DNA from: Bacteroidota bacterium
Lineage (GTDB): Bacteria > Bacteroidota > Rhodothermia > JANXDC01
DNA: 64,000 nt
Assembly (NCBI GenBank): GCA_025998875.1
Contig: AP024675.1
Location: 2,081,549 to 2,145,548, forward strand
Direction: 5' to 3'
This document shows, in pieces, positions 1 to 11,182 of this stretch. The first letter of the stretch is position 1. Each line of letters starts with the position of its first letter. The notes beneath the pieces were generated by a model. The model searched no databases. It saw only the letters and a program-made list of their open reading frames with translations, and was not told the DNA's origin. The translations under genes were made by a program, and so were the position numbers.

Positions 1-381
1 AACAAGCCCATCAACGTGCAGACGGACGCCTACGAGTTCAACACCCGCCCGCTGGCCCTCGATGCCTCTCAGGCCGCTCTGGACGTAGAGGAGATCCGGG
101 TAGTACCCAACCCGTTCATCGTCAGTTCGGCCTATGAGACGAGCGCCTTCGGGATCCAGAAGCAGATCCAGTTCCATGGGCTCCCGGAGCGGTGCACGAT
201 CCGGATCTACACCGTTTCGGGCGAGCTCGTGCAAATAATCCAGCACGAGGGCGGTTCCATTGCCCGATGGAACCTGCAGAACTACCTCGGCCAGGAGGTG
301 GCCTACGGGGTCTACATCTATCATGTGGAGGCTCCACAGATGGGCCTGAAGAAGACGGGCAAGTTCGCGGTGCTCAAATAG
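1..381 (+). CDS. C-terminal end of a secreted protein with a T9SS/FlgD-like sorting domain (partial)
   Basis: The reading frame is open from the first base, so the N-terminus lies outside the window. The visible 126 residues end in a small beta-sandwich typical of FlgD-like or type IX secretion C-terminal domains: VVPNPF near residue 36, then IRIYTVSGELVQII, then W.L.N..G..VAYGVYIYHV and a basic GKFAVLK end. In Bacteroidota such domains direct proteins through the outer membrane and are cleaved or anchored. The gene lies 14 bases before a PorV/PorQ-like gene, and PorV is part of the same secretion machinery, which supports the reading. The function of the missing passenger domain cannot be judged. 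Confidence 0.75.
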   Translation, partial: NKPINVQTDAYEFNTRPLALDASQAALDVEEIRVVPNPFIVSSAYETSAFGIQKQIQFHGLPERCTIRIYTVSGELVQIIQHEGGSIARWNLQNYLGQEVAYGVYIYHVEAPQMGLKKTGKFAVLK

Positions 382-395
382 GGGAGGAGGGGACC

Positions 396-1469
396 ATGAA
401 ACGTCTGGCGATAACGCTGGCCCTGCTCGTTCCGGCTCTGGTCCGGGCTCAGTTCAACAACGTGGGCACCTCGGCGGCTAACTTTCTCAAAATCCCGATC
501 GGTAGCCGGGCGGAGGCCATGGGGGGGGCATACTCGGCGGTCGTAAGCGACCCCACGGCCATGTACTGGAACGTGGCCGGATTGGCCCACACCGCCGCCA
601 ACGAGCTTCTGTTCTCCCAGAACCGGTGGATCGCCGACCTGAGCCATACCTTCGTGGGCGCGGTGTTTCGCATCAGCGACTACGATCGCCTCGGGTTGCA
701 CGTAAACTACCTGGATATCGGGCGCATGGAGCGCACCACGGTCGATGAGCCCAAAGGCACGGGGGCGACCTTCAGCGCCTACGACTTCGCCGTCGGAGTG
801 GCCTACGCCCGCCAGCTGACCGATGTTTTCAGCGTAGGGGTGCAGGCCAAGTACGTTCAGCAGACCATCTCCGTATCCTCCGCCTCCGGACTGGCCTTCG
901 ACGTGGGCCTGCAGTACCGTTCCACCTGGAACGATCTGCGCCTGGCAGCCGCGATCCAGAACTTCGGGGGGGATCTGCGCATACTGGGCGATGATCTGCG
1001 CATCAACGTGGACCCCCACCCGAACTACGGAGCTAACCCGGCAGATGTGCCCGTACTGCTGGAGACGAAGAAGTACCCCCTGCCGATCTCCTTCCAGTTC
1101 GGGGCCGCCATCACCCCGCTGCGCACAGGAAGCGTGAGCCTGACCGGCGCGGTGGACGTGCGCGATACGCGCGATTTCAATCAGCAAGTCCGCGCAGGCA
1201 TCGAGCTGGGCCTGATGAACATGGTCTTTCTGCGCGCCGGCAGCGGGCTTTTCATCTCCGAGCGCGTGGTCCGTTCGGCGGAAGACAACAGCTCCCGGGT
1301 TGAGATCCGGGCCTCGGATCTGCGCTCCGGCCAGGCCCGATTCAGCGTGGGCGGTGGACTGGCCTATACGATCCCCCGATCGCGGCTGGGGTTGCGGTTT
1401 GATTACGCCTATTCCTTTGTGGAGACGCTCAACGACGTGCAGCGCTTTACCCTCTCGATTTCGTTCTGA
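396..1469 (+). CDS. PorV/PorQ family (UPF0164-like) outer-membrane protein
   Basis: A 357-residue protein starting at the ATG behind a strong GGGGAGGAGGGG ribosome site; longer frames upstream overlap the preceding gene and lack the signal peptide. Residues 1-17 are a signal peptide (MKRLAITLALLVPALVRAQ). The start of the mature part, with GTSAANFLKIPIGSRAEAMGGAYSAV and DPTAMYWNVAGLA, is the hallmark of the PorV/PorQ/UPF0164 family, beta-barrel proteins related to FadL. The chain ends in an aromatic beta-strand (FTLSISF), as outer-membrane barrels do. PorV acts as a shuttle for sorting-domain cargo in type IX secretion, but family members also have other or unknown roles. It follows a sorting-domain protein and is closed by an intrinsic terminator. 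Confidence 0.85.
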   Translation: MKRLAITLALLVPALVRAQFNNVGTSAANFLKIPIGSRAEAMGGAYSAVVSDPTAMYWNVAGLAHTAANELLFSQNRWIADLSHTFVGAVFRISDYDRLGLHVNYLDIGRMERTTVDEPKGTGATFSAYDFAVGVAYARQLTDVFSVGVQAKYVQQTISVSSASGLAFDVGLQYRSTWNDLRLAAAIQNFGGDLRILGDDLRINVDPHPNYGANPADVPVLLETKKYPLPISFQFGAAITPLRTGSVSLTGAVDVRDTRDFNQQVRAGIELGLMNMVFLRAGSGLFISERVVRSAEDNSSRVEIRASDLRSGQARFSVGGGLAYTIPRSRLGLRFDYAYSFVETLNDVQRFTLSISF

Positions 1470-1490
1470 GAGTGGCGCACGCCTGTGTCG

Positions 1491-1519
1491 AAGCCGGCCC
1501 CTCGGGGGCCGGCTTTTTT
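1491..1519 (+). terminator. Intrinsic terminator after the PorV-like gene
   Basis: A perfect 9-bp stem, GCCGGCCCC (1493-1501) paired with GGGGCCGGC (1505-1513), with a 3-base loop, followed at once by six T residues. This is the cleanest Rho-independent terminator in the window and separates the secretion genes from the RodZ-like/ligA unit. Confidence 0.92.
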
Positions 1520-1590
1520 GCTCTTCTGCAGGGGAGGAGGATATCTTCCTCATCCGGGGCAGGATCTCGGGGTCGGAGGAGGAGCACAAG

Positions 1591-5028
<3,438 letters not shown>

Positions 5029-6280
5029 AGCCTCAGGCGCCGGATCCGGCGTGCTGTGGCCTCTTCGATCACGAAACGGAGGCCGCCCGGCAGGAGCAAT
5101 TCTTCTCCCTCGGCTGGAACGCGCCCGGTATGATAGAGGATGAGGCCGGCCACGGTTTCGGGCCGGTTTTCTTCTTCCTCTTCTTCGGAGAAGAGCGGCC
5201 TGCCCAGAAGCCGCTCAAGCTCTTTAAGAGAGGTGCGCCCATCGAGGCGGTATTCTCCCGGGCCGAGCGCCTGTGGGCTCGGGGCGAAATCCTCGCCGGG
5301 TTCCTCAATGATTTCCCACATCACGTTCTCCAGGGTCACCATGCCCAGTGTGCCTCCGAACTCATCGACCACGATGGCGACCGGCTGATTGCGGCGATGC
5401 AGGAGCTCGAGCAGTTCGGTAAGGGGGATCGTGGGGGAGATGAAGAGCGCGGGGCGGGCCATTTTGCTCCAGTCGGGGCGAGTCGGGGGCTCCTGTTCCA
5501 GAAGGGGGAGCAGGTCTTTGGCGTAGAGGATGCCCAGGATGTCATCCGGGGATTTGCCGTAGAGGGGAATACGGCCATAGGGGCTGGTTTCGATCGCACG
5601 GCGCACTTCTTCCCAGGAGGCGGAAGCCGGAACGGCCGCCATGTCTACTCGGGATATGAGCACATCGCGGGCGGTTTTATCCCCGAAGGAGAGCAGGCCC
5701 AGCAGGAGCTGGCCTTCTTGATCGGGGGGAGGGTGCCGGGGGTCTTCCGGGGTAGGGGGAGGTGGGGGCTCCTGTTCGTGCGGTGCGGAGTAGTTGTTTT
5801 TCAGGATTCGATTTAGGGGTTCTAAGGCCCAGGCCAGGGGGAGGAAGGGGAAGGTGAACCAGAACCCCAGATGCTTCCAGAATTCCCCTCGGCCGCGCTG
5901 AGCCTGCCAGTGCATGTATCCCAGTCCGAAGAGCAGGAGCAGGAACACGACCGGATGCCAGGCCTCGGGCAGGGAGCGGCTCACACTCCAGGCTCCGGCC
6001 ACGGCAGTGATGGACCAGACGCTCTGGGCGATGGCTCCGGTCCAGGGGTTGGTGAGGGAGAAGGTAGGGAGTTCTGCTTCGTCGGTTTCTGTTGGCAGGG
6101 CATGCCGCCATCGGGCGGCTCCGAAGTAGCCGATGAGGCCCAGTAGAAGCAGTATACTGCTGATAGCCCAATGCCAGTCCGGGTCCAGATCCACGGCGTT
6201 CTCCGGTGTTGTGCGCTTATAATTTAGGGCAGGAGAGCGGACGGAGGACAGGCGAAGCGGCTAGTGGTTTTCATCCCCCG

Positions 6281-6310
6281 GTTTCAATCCCATCTTGGTT
6301 CGATTAAAAC
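6281..6310 (-). CRISPR. Isolated CRISPR repeat, leader-distal end
   Basis: A 30-bp copy of the repeat found at 8703-8864, in the same orientation, with one substitution (GTTTCAATCCC instead of GTTTCAACCCC on the plus strand). On the minus strand it ends in ATTGAAAC, the usual 5' handle of type I-B crRNAs, so this copy is the more canonical one. It is separated from the next repeat by 2392 bases of gene-bearing sequence and no spacer follows it on the left. The stop codon and last seven residues of the neighbouring minus-strand gene are encoded inside it. Confidence 0.9.
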
Positions 6311-7186
6311 GGTAACCTGAAAAGAATAAGCAAAATTGTCCCGGGGTTCCTCATCGTCGTGCAGCCCCAAATTGTGGGGTATAGATATCGCCATGACTTG
6401 CCAGCCCTCCGGGGCGCCCTTTGCGGCTTCTTTCCTAAGGTTATGCAGGTACATATCCTTAAGTAGTGCAGCAAAAATGCCGCCCCGTGCCTCCATATCG
6501 GTGCTGCGCGCCTGCTCCGTTTCCCGATCATAGACGAAAAACTGCATATAGGTTGCGCACGTGTAGGTCATCACTTTCTCTAGCGCCTTTTTGTATTTGC
6601 CCCGGAAACGCCAAATCCGGTTGGCCTCCTTGCTGTTTTCGGCTACAGCCAACACGTACAATGACGGCACATTCAGGCCGGCAAGCGTTTTTCTTATTCC
6701 GTTGGCAATGATGTACCTTTCCTCCTCCGTCATGTTTTCTAAGTCTACGGCATAGGTACCCAAGTCTGCAGGGAAAGAGTCCAGCTTGGTAAAGAAGTGT
6801 AAAATGTGCCGGTTTGTGCCTTTCTTGGTAAGCCCGTTTTTGAAAAGAAAGCGGTAAAATTCCCTGGATGGTATTATCGATTCCATCAGCACGTTTTCTG
6901 GCGAGCCCGCATACAGGTGGGTGAAATACGTTACCTTTACGCCGCCCGGCATACTGTATTCCAGGGGGTCCAGCGGCATGTTGTGATAGGGCTGAAACAG
7001 CGCCTTCAGCTGCCTGTGCTTTTCTTCGGGGGCTATGATCAGGATGCTTGCCTCGCGGCTGCCTACAACCACAGAAACAAAACCGTCTATGTCGCCGGCC
7101 AGCTTCTCAAACTGCCGCAGATAACCATTAATGTCGGCGGGCGAAAACAGGCCGATGTAGCCCGGGTGATTGTGTACGTCCAGCAA
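6284..7186 (-). CDS. Unknown protein in CRISPR-bounded cargo; C-terminus encoded by a CRISPR repeat
   Basis: A 300-residue frame with a TTG start, of natural composition (GYIGLFSPADINGYLRQFEKL, VSVVVGSREASILIIAPEEKH, ERYIIANGIRKTLAGLNVPS). I recognise no family, and see no signal peptide, membrane helix or nucleotide-binding motif. The same frame is open upstream of the preceding stop (RIGQTGGPVYLL), so it may be the end of a longer gene cut by a TAG at 7217-7219. The last residues (LIEPRWD) and the TGA come from the CRISPR repeat at 6281-6310, so the natural end is probably lost. The stretch is visibly less GC-rich than the flanking genes, consistent with foreign origin. Confidence 0.5.
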   Translation of the reverse strand: MLDVHNHPGYIGLFSPADINGYLRQFEKLAGDIDGFVSVVVGSREASILIIAPEEKHRQLKALFQPYHNMPLDPLEYSMPGGVKVTYFTHLYAGSPENVLMESIIPSREFYRFLFKNGLTKKGTNRHILHFFTKLDSFPADLGTYAVDLENMTEEERYIIANGIRKTLAGLNVPSLYVLAVAENSKEANRIWRFRGKYKKALEKVMTYTCATYMQFFVYDRETEQARSTDMEARGGIFAALLKDMYLHNLRKEAAKGAPEGWQVMAISIPHNLGLHDDEEPRDNFAYSFQVTVLIEPRWD

Positions 7187-7216
7187 ATAGACAGGCCCAC
7201 CCGTCTGGCCTATGCG

Positions 7217-7690
7217 CTACCTTACCTGGCGCAGTGTATCCGAAAGGGGTATGGCCGTGTTGATCTCGCGGCCCAGGGTAACAAGGGGCTTGTGCAGGAA
7301 ATGGAGCGCGCCGTCCTGTATACTGAAATACGAAAACAGCCCCTTTTCGTGCCCGCTTAGCCCATAGATGCTTTTTAGCGTTTCGATAGAATCTTCGGGC
7401 TTGCCCGGCCGAACAGGGGTTTTACTGCCCTCTAGGTCGGGGATGGACTCCATTACGACCTCAGGGTGCGCACCCCGGGTGAGGGCTTCTGCCAGTGCGG
7501 CGCTGTCTTTGATGCGCTTACCCCCTGCCCGGTAGGTGACAATCCATTTGCCCGCGATATTTCTTTCTTCGATCTTGCGCCGGGCGCGCTCAAAAAGCTC
7601 GCGCAAGTCGCCGCTACTGATATCGCGGCCCCGCGCGATCTCCTCATAAAGCCACTCTACATATTCCTGTACGACTTGTGCTATTTCTGA
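7217..7690 (-). pseudogene. Fragment of the cargo gene, without a start codon
   Basis: About 155 residues with good coding character (VVQEYVEWLYEEIARGRD, LRELFERARRKIEERNIAGK, IYGLSGHEKGLFSYFSIQDG) lie in a frame that has no plausible start: it becomes coding just where the neighbouring frame stops at 7681, and ends at a TAG at 7217-7219 after which the same frame continues into the next piece. The simplest reading is one gene broken by a frameshift near 7690 and by a stop at 7217. The family is not recognised. Confidence 0.45.
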
Positions 7691-8472
7691 TCGTTCGCTA
7701 TCTCCGATAAGTCTTCTAGCAGGTGCGGTAAGCTTTCCATATACAGATCGCCCCAGCCGTTCGGTATATTGGGCAGGTTCTCCCTGAAGAAGGGTATCCA
7801 AAAGTTTTCGAGCAGCTTCTCTGGACCGAACAGGGCCGGAAACAGCAGGGGCGCCCACAGGGCCCTGTAGTATTCTTTCGGCTTGTCGGGCAAGGGATTC
7901 TGCCTCGAATCGAATTTGTCTTGTGTAAAGCTGAAATAGTATGCGGTCATTGAATCCGGCCTCCAGTCCACGCTCTCCAGAAGCAGGGCCGGTACGTGCG
8001 GCAGATGCAGGCTCTCCAGGGCCAGCGACAAGTCCACGGCTAGACTCCTGTGCGTAAAAGAGCCTATCGATTGCCTGAATGGCTCCTTCGAGCCGGCCAG
8101 CTCGAAAATCCGCCTCAAGCAGGTTCTCGCTTGCTCTCTCAGCTGTTTCCACAAACCGGATAAGCTCGGCGAAGAAGGATCCAGATACGGTGGCAGGATC
8201 AAACCCAGGCCGGGCTTCCCCGATAGATTCAGCCTGTACAGTTCGTAGCCCACCTGATGCAGCACGCCCAGCAGCTCTTCCTGTACTTCGGCCTCCTTCT
8301 TCGTCTCGGGCTCGTATATCATCTCGAAAGGCATAAGCACGAACTTCTCCAGCCAGTTCGAGTCCTCGACGCAGAGCAGCCAGGCCATCATCGCCAATTG
8401 GCCCCCCGGCGATTGATTCAAGAAGTGTAGCGACCGCAGCGTCTTTTCCAGGGGTCCCGTCTGGTTCGCCAT
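7681..8472 (-). CDS. Unknown protein in CRISPR-bounded cargo (possibly the middle of a frameshifted gene)
   Basis: A 263-residue frame from an ATG at 8472 (a GTG at 8487 is also possible). It contains LEKTLRSLHFLNQSPGGQLA, a WLEKFVLMPFEMIYEPETKK helix, LPPYLDPSSPSLSGLWKQL, and a tail rich in aromatic residues (YYRALWAPLLFPALFGPEKL). The competing frame across the same bases is rich in Gly, Ala and Arg and looks like a shadow. Coding sense passes into this frame from the frame upstream at a run of five T near 8473 and leaves it again near 7690, so it may be the central part of a single longer gene. I recognise no family; no Cas8, Cas7 or Cas5 motif is visible. Confidence 0.45.
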   Translation of the reverse strand: MANQTGPLEKTLRSLHFLNQSPGGQLAMMAWLLCVEDSNWLEKFVLMPFEMIYEPETKKEAEVQEELLGVLHQVGYELYRLNLSGKPGLGLILPPYLDPSSPSLSGLWKQLREQARTCLRRIFELAGSKEPFRQSIGSFTHRSLAVDLSLALESLHLPHVPALLLESVDWRPDSMTAYYFSFTQDKFDSRQNPLPDKPKEYYRALWAPLLFPALFGPEKLLENFWIPFFRENLPNIPNGWGDLYMESLPHLLEDLSEIANDQK

Positions 8473-8702
8473 AAAAACGTTCCTCACTGACTAGCTTGAT
8501 GTCCAACACAATGCCGTGTAGCAGGCCCTGACCTGCACTTTTGCTGTCAGCCAAACGTACCAGGCGGCTTGTGTCGCTAAAGTACCCTACCAGTTCGCCA
8601 CCACCGATGTCGCTTTCTTTCTGTGGCAAACTTACACTAATTTCCAGGCCCAGTTCCTCTTTTATGGCCTGCAGGTCCCCCAAACCAAACAGCACCTCCA
8701 AA
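8470..8702 (-). pseudogene. N-terminal fragment of the cargo gene, cut by a CRISPR repeat
   Basis: The first 75 or so residues (LFGLGDLQAIKEELGLEISV, GGGELVGYFSDTSRLVRLAD, LLHGIVLDIKLVSEERF) are natural-looking and run straight out of the repeat at 8703-8732, where the frame meets a TAA. Only a TTG at 8701 could start it, with the GGGG of the repeat as a possible ribosome site. Coding sense moves to another frame at a T5 run near 8473. The true start was probably lost at the repeat junction. Confidence 0.4.
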
Positions 8703-8864
8703 GTTTCAACCCCATCTTGGTTCGATTAAAACGCCGCGTCGGCTGCGGCTTCTGGCCGAAAACATCCGGTTTCAACCCCATCTTGGTTCGATTAAAACTT
8801 TCTGCTCTAGGGCTGCAGCGAATCTCTGAGCTATGTTTCAACCCCATCTTGGTTCGATTAAAAC
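8703..8864 (-). CRISPR. Minimal CRISPR array, three repeats and two spacers
   Basis: Three identical 30-bp repeats at 8703-8732, 8769-8798 and 8835-8864 alternate with two unrelated spacers of exactly 36 bp (8733-8768, 8799-8834). Reading the minus strand, the repeat begins GTTTTAATCGAACC and ends GGGGTTGAAAC; the RTTGAAAC end is the crRNA 5' handle of type I-B and related systems, so transcription is probably leftward with the leader to the right of 8864. A fourth repeat sits at 6281-6310. The matching cas genes are probably those at 30.7-35.6 kb, which include the Cas6 needed to cut this RNA; that link is inference. Confidence 0.95.
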
Positions 8865-8960
8865 CCCTGGGAAGGCAGAAATAGGGGAAAAGTAAGGATG
8901 GTCAGTATGTCAAAGAACGACTTTATATGGGCAAAATTTGTGGGCTTCTATCCAGGATAG
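8865..8960 (-). promoter_or_regulatory. Probable CRISPR leader
   Basis: The stretch to the right of the last repeat is AT-richer than its surroundings, with A/T runs around 8884-8895 and 8925-8940, and contains no convincing gene. Its position upstream of the array in the inferred transcription direction is what marks it as leader. No exact promoter element is certain. Confidence 0.45.
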
Positions 8961-8973
8961 CCAGGAGAATGTA

Positions 8974-9015
8974 CCGTCGATCTCCGGTTCTTGTCAAGAG
9001 CCTGGAGATCGACGG
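8974..9015. repeat. Long perfect-arm inverted repeat beside the CRISPR leader
   Basis: CCGTCGATCTCC (8974-8985) pairs perfectly with GGAGATCGACGG (9004-9015). The inner bases GGTTCTT and AAGAGCC extend the stem by seven more pairs (one G-T), with a bulged T and a 3-base loop. No T run follows on either side, so it is not a standard terminator. It could be a remnant transposon end, an operator or an RNA hairpin. Confidence 0.8.
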
Positions 9016-9602
9016 CAGATCCCCTGCAGCGGCGCTTCCGGGGCGCCTTCGGCCAGAGCAGGTCTCGGGATCTTGATAAAATGGAGAAGGGAGCTTGCGC
9101 GTGAAAAGAAAAATTATTTAATTTCTTCGGGAGAGGTAATCGGCCCGCTGGGAGCGAAAATGCCCGCGGGCGCAGAGGGAGGGAGTGTCCCTGTGGATAT
9201 TCCCCTCTCAAGTAGGGCAAGGGAGCATCCATACATGCAGCTTGGAGCCCTCATTTCCGGATTCATCCAAATATCCAGGGAACTCGAACAGGCACCGTAC
9301 CTGCTGGCCAACACGCGCATCCCCTCGGTCTCCCTCTACGACTATCTGGCGCCTACGGCCGGACTTGCCGCTGTCCCCGCCAGGGAGCTCCTGCAACCTG
9401 GGGGAAGCCGGCGGAGGTGTGTGGGATAGGTGGTTCGATTGGACGAGTTGGTGGGAATCCTCACAGAACTTCGCAGTGATATGCCGTTCCGCATGTCGTT
9501 CCCTCAGGGGCAGCCAGGCGAGCCGGCTGTTTAGTGGTGAAGCGCCACGGAGTGAGAGGGGAAGAGGGAGCAGGAGATTTTACTTGAGGAAAGGAGCAAA
9601 TC
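9016..9602. other. Gene-poor stretch between CRISPR leader and RM operon
   Basis: No gene can be supported with confidence. A plus-strand frame from 8938 to 9429 is open, but only its second half (around MQLGALISGFIQISRELEQA) looks protein-like, so it may be a gene remnant. A tiny frame at 9430-9534 (34 residues, GTG start right behind a stop, reading VVRLDELVGILTELRSDMPF) has natural composition and could be a remnant or small gene. The last 70 bases contain purine-rich sequence (GGAAGAGGGAGCAGGAG) and the AGGAAAGGAG ribosome site of hsdM. Confidence 0.4.
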
Positions 9603-11180
9603 ATGAGCAAGCAGCTTGATATTGGGACCCTGGAGACCTGGCTCTGGGAGGCCGCCTGCGCCATCCGCGGCCCGGTGGACGCACCCAAGTTCAAGGACTA
9701 CATCCTGCCCCTCGTCTTCCTCAAGCGCCTCTCGGACGTGTTCGACGACGAGGTGCAGCGGGTGGCCGCCGACTTTGGTCTGACGCTGGAATCGGCCCTT
9801 GAGCTGGTGGAGGATGACCACGATCTGGTGCGCTTCTACATCCCACCCCAGGCCCGCTGGTCCCACATCCGCACTCTGCCCGTTCAAGGACTGGGGCAAC
9901 AGTTGACCGACGCCGTGCGGGCCGTGGCCCGCGAAAACCCCCGCCTGAGCGGCGTCATTGACATCACCGACTTCAACGCCACCACCGCCGGCCAGCGCAT
10001 CGTGGACGACCCCTACCTGCACCGTCTGGTGCAGGTGCTCTCCCGGCACCGCCTGGGCCTGCGCGATGTGGAGCCGGACATCCTCGGCCGGGCTTATGAG
10101 TACCTCCTGCGCAAGTTTGCCGAGGGCGCGGGCCAGTCGGCCGGCGAGTTTTACACTCCGCGTATGGTGGGCATTCTTATGGCCCGCCTTCTCGACCCTG
10201 AACCAGGCATGGACGTGTACGACCCGGCCTGCGGGTCCGGCGGCCTGCTGGTCAAGACCTACCTGCGCTTTCTGGAGAAGTACGGCGAGCCCCAGAACGG
10301 CCGCCTGAAACTCCCCGGTCACGTGGCCGAAATCCGTGTCTTCGGCCAGGACATCAACGCTTCAGCCTACGCTATGGCCTGGATGAACGTGGTCATCCAC
10401 GACATCCAGGACGCGGACATCCGCCTGGGCGACACCATGCGCAGGCCCGCCTTTCTGGACGAGTCCGGCCGCCTCCGACGGTTCGACCTGGTGATTGCCA
10501 ACCCCATGTGGAATCAGGACTTTCCCACCGAGGTGTACGAACACGACCCCTACGGACGCTTTGGCTACGGCACGCCCCCCGCCTCCAGCGCCGACTGGGG
10601 CTGGGTGCAGCACATGGTGGCCTCGTTGAAGGAGACGGGCCGCATGGCGGTGGTGCTGGACACGGGCGCGGTGAGCCGGGGCAGCGGCACGCAGGGCAGC
10701 AACCGCGAGCGGGACATCCGCAGGCGCTTTATCGAAGGGGACCTGACGGTGCCCGGCGACCTCATCGAAGCGGTGATTCTGTTGCCTGAAAACCTCTTCT
10801 ACAACACGACTGCGCCGGGTATCATCATGGTCATCAACAGGCAAAAGCGCTATCCGGGCGAAATCCTGCTCGTCAACGCTTCCCGCCTCTTCGTCAAGGG
10901 GCGCCCCAAAAACGAGCTGACCGAGGAGCACGTGGAGCAAATCGCCCGCCTTTACCATGAGTGGCGGGAAGAGGAAGGGTTGAGCCGCATCATCACCAAC
11001 CAGGAGGCGGCGGCCAACGACTACAACCTTCGCCCCAGCCGCTACGTGGCCCAGAACGACGCCGAGGAGGTCCTGCCCTTGGAGGAAGCGGTGGTGTTGC
11101 TAAAGGAGGCCGAAGAAGAGCGCGCGGCGGCCGACCGTAAGTTGAACGAGGTGCTCGGGGTCCTGGGACTGAGAAGGTAA
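9603..11180 (+). CDS. hsdM: Type I restriction-modification system, DNA methyltransferase subunit
   Basis: A 525-residue adenine-N6 methyltransferase. The N-terminal HsdM domain (LETWLWEAACAIRGPVD, YILPLVFLKRLSDVFDDEV) precedes the catalytic domain with motif I YDPACGSGGLLVKTYL near residues 205-220 and motif IV NPMW near 300, a variant of NPPY/F. It uses S-adenosylmethionine and works as an M2S complex with HsdS. The ATG at 9603 is preceded by AGGAAAGGAG. The gene is complete and has two bases between its stop and the next ATG, so it heads the RM operon. Confidence 0.97.
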   Translation: MSKQLDIGTLETWLWEAACAIRGPVDAPKFKDYILPLVFLKRLSDVFDDEVQRVAADFGLTLESALELVEDDHDLVRFYIPPQARWSHIRTLPVQGLGQQLTDAVRAVARENPRLSGVIDITDFNATTAGQRIVDDPYLHRLVQVLSRHRLGLRDVEPDILGRAYEYLLRKFAEGAGQSAGEFYTPRMVGILMARLLDPEPGMDVYDPACGSGGLLVKTYLRFLEKYGEPQNGRLKLPGHVAEIRVFGQDINASAYAMAWMNVVIHDIQDADIRLGDTMRRPAFLDESGRLRRFDLVIANPMWNQDFPTEVYEHDPYGRFGYGTPPASSADWGWVQHMVASLKETGRMAVVLDTGAVSRGSGTQGSNRERDIRRRFIEGDLTVPGDLIEAVILLPENLFYNTTAPGIIMVINRQKRYPGEILLVNASRLFVKGRPKNELTEEHVEQIARLYHEWREEEGLSRIITNQEAAANDYNLRPSRYVAQNDAEEVLPLEEAVVLLKEAEEERAAADRKLNEVLGVLGLRR

Positions 11181-11182
11181 TC

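Noticed and set aside
7217-8701. Single 494-codon minus-strand frame as one protein
   Set aside because: Its middle third is low-complexity Gly/Ala/Arg and looks like a shadow, whereas another frame there has natural composition; only the two ends look coding.
6284-8702. Possibility that the cargo is the missing cas8/cas7/cas5 block
   Set aside because: No Cas7 or Cas5 signature, no zinc-finger cysteines and no glycine-rich loop could be seen; similarity search would be needed to revive this.
8938-9429. Plus-strand frame of 163 codons between leader and hsdM
   Set aside because: The first half includes the inverted repeat and is unlike protein; only a short part looks coding, so it is noted as a possible remnant only.
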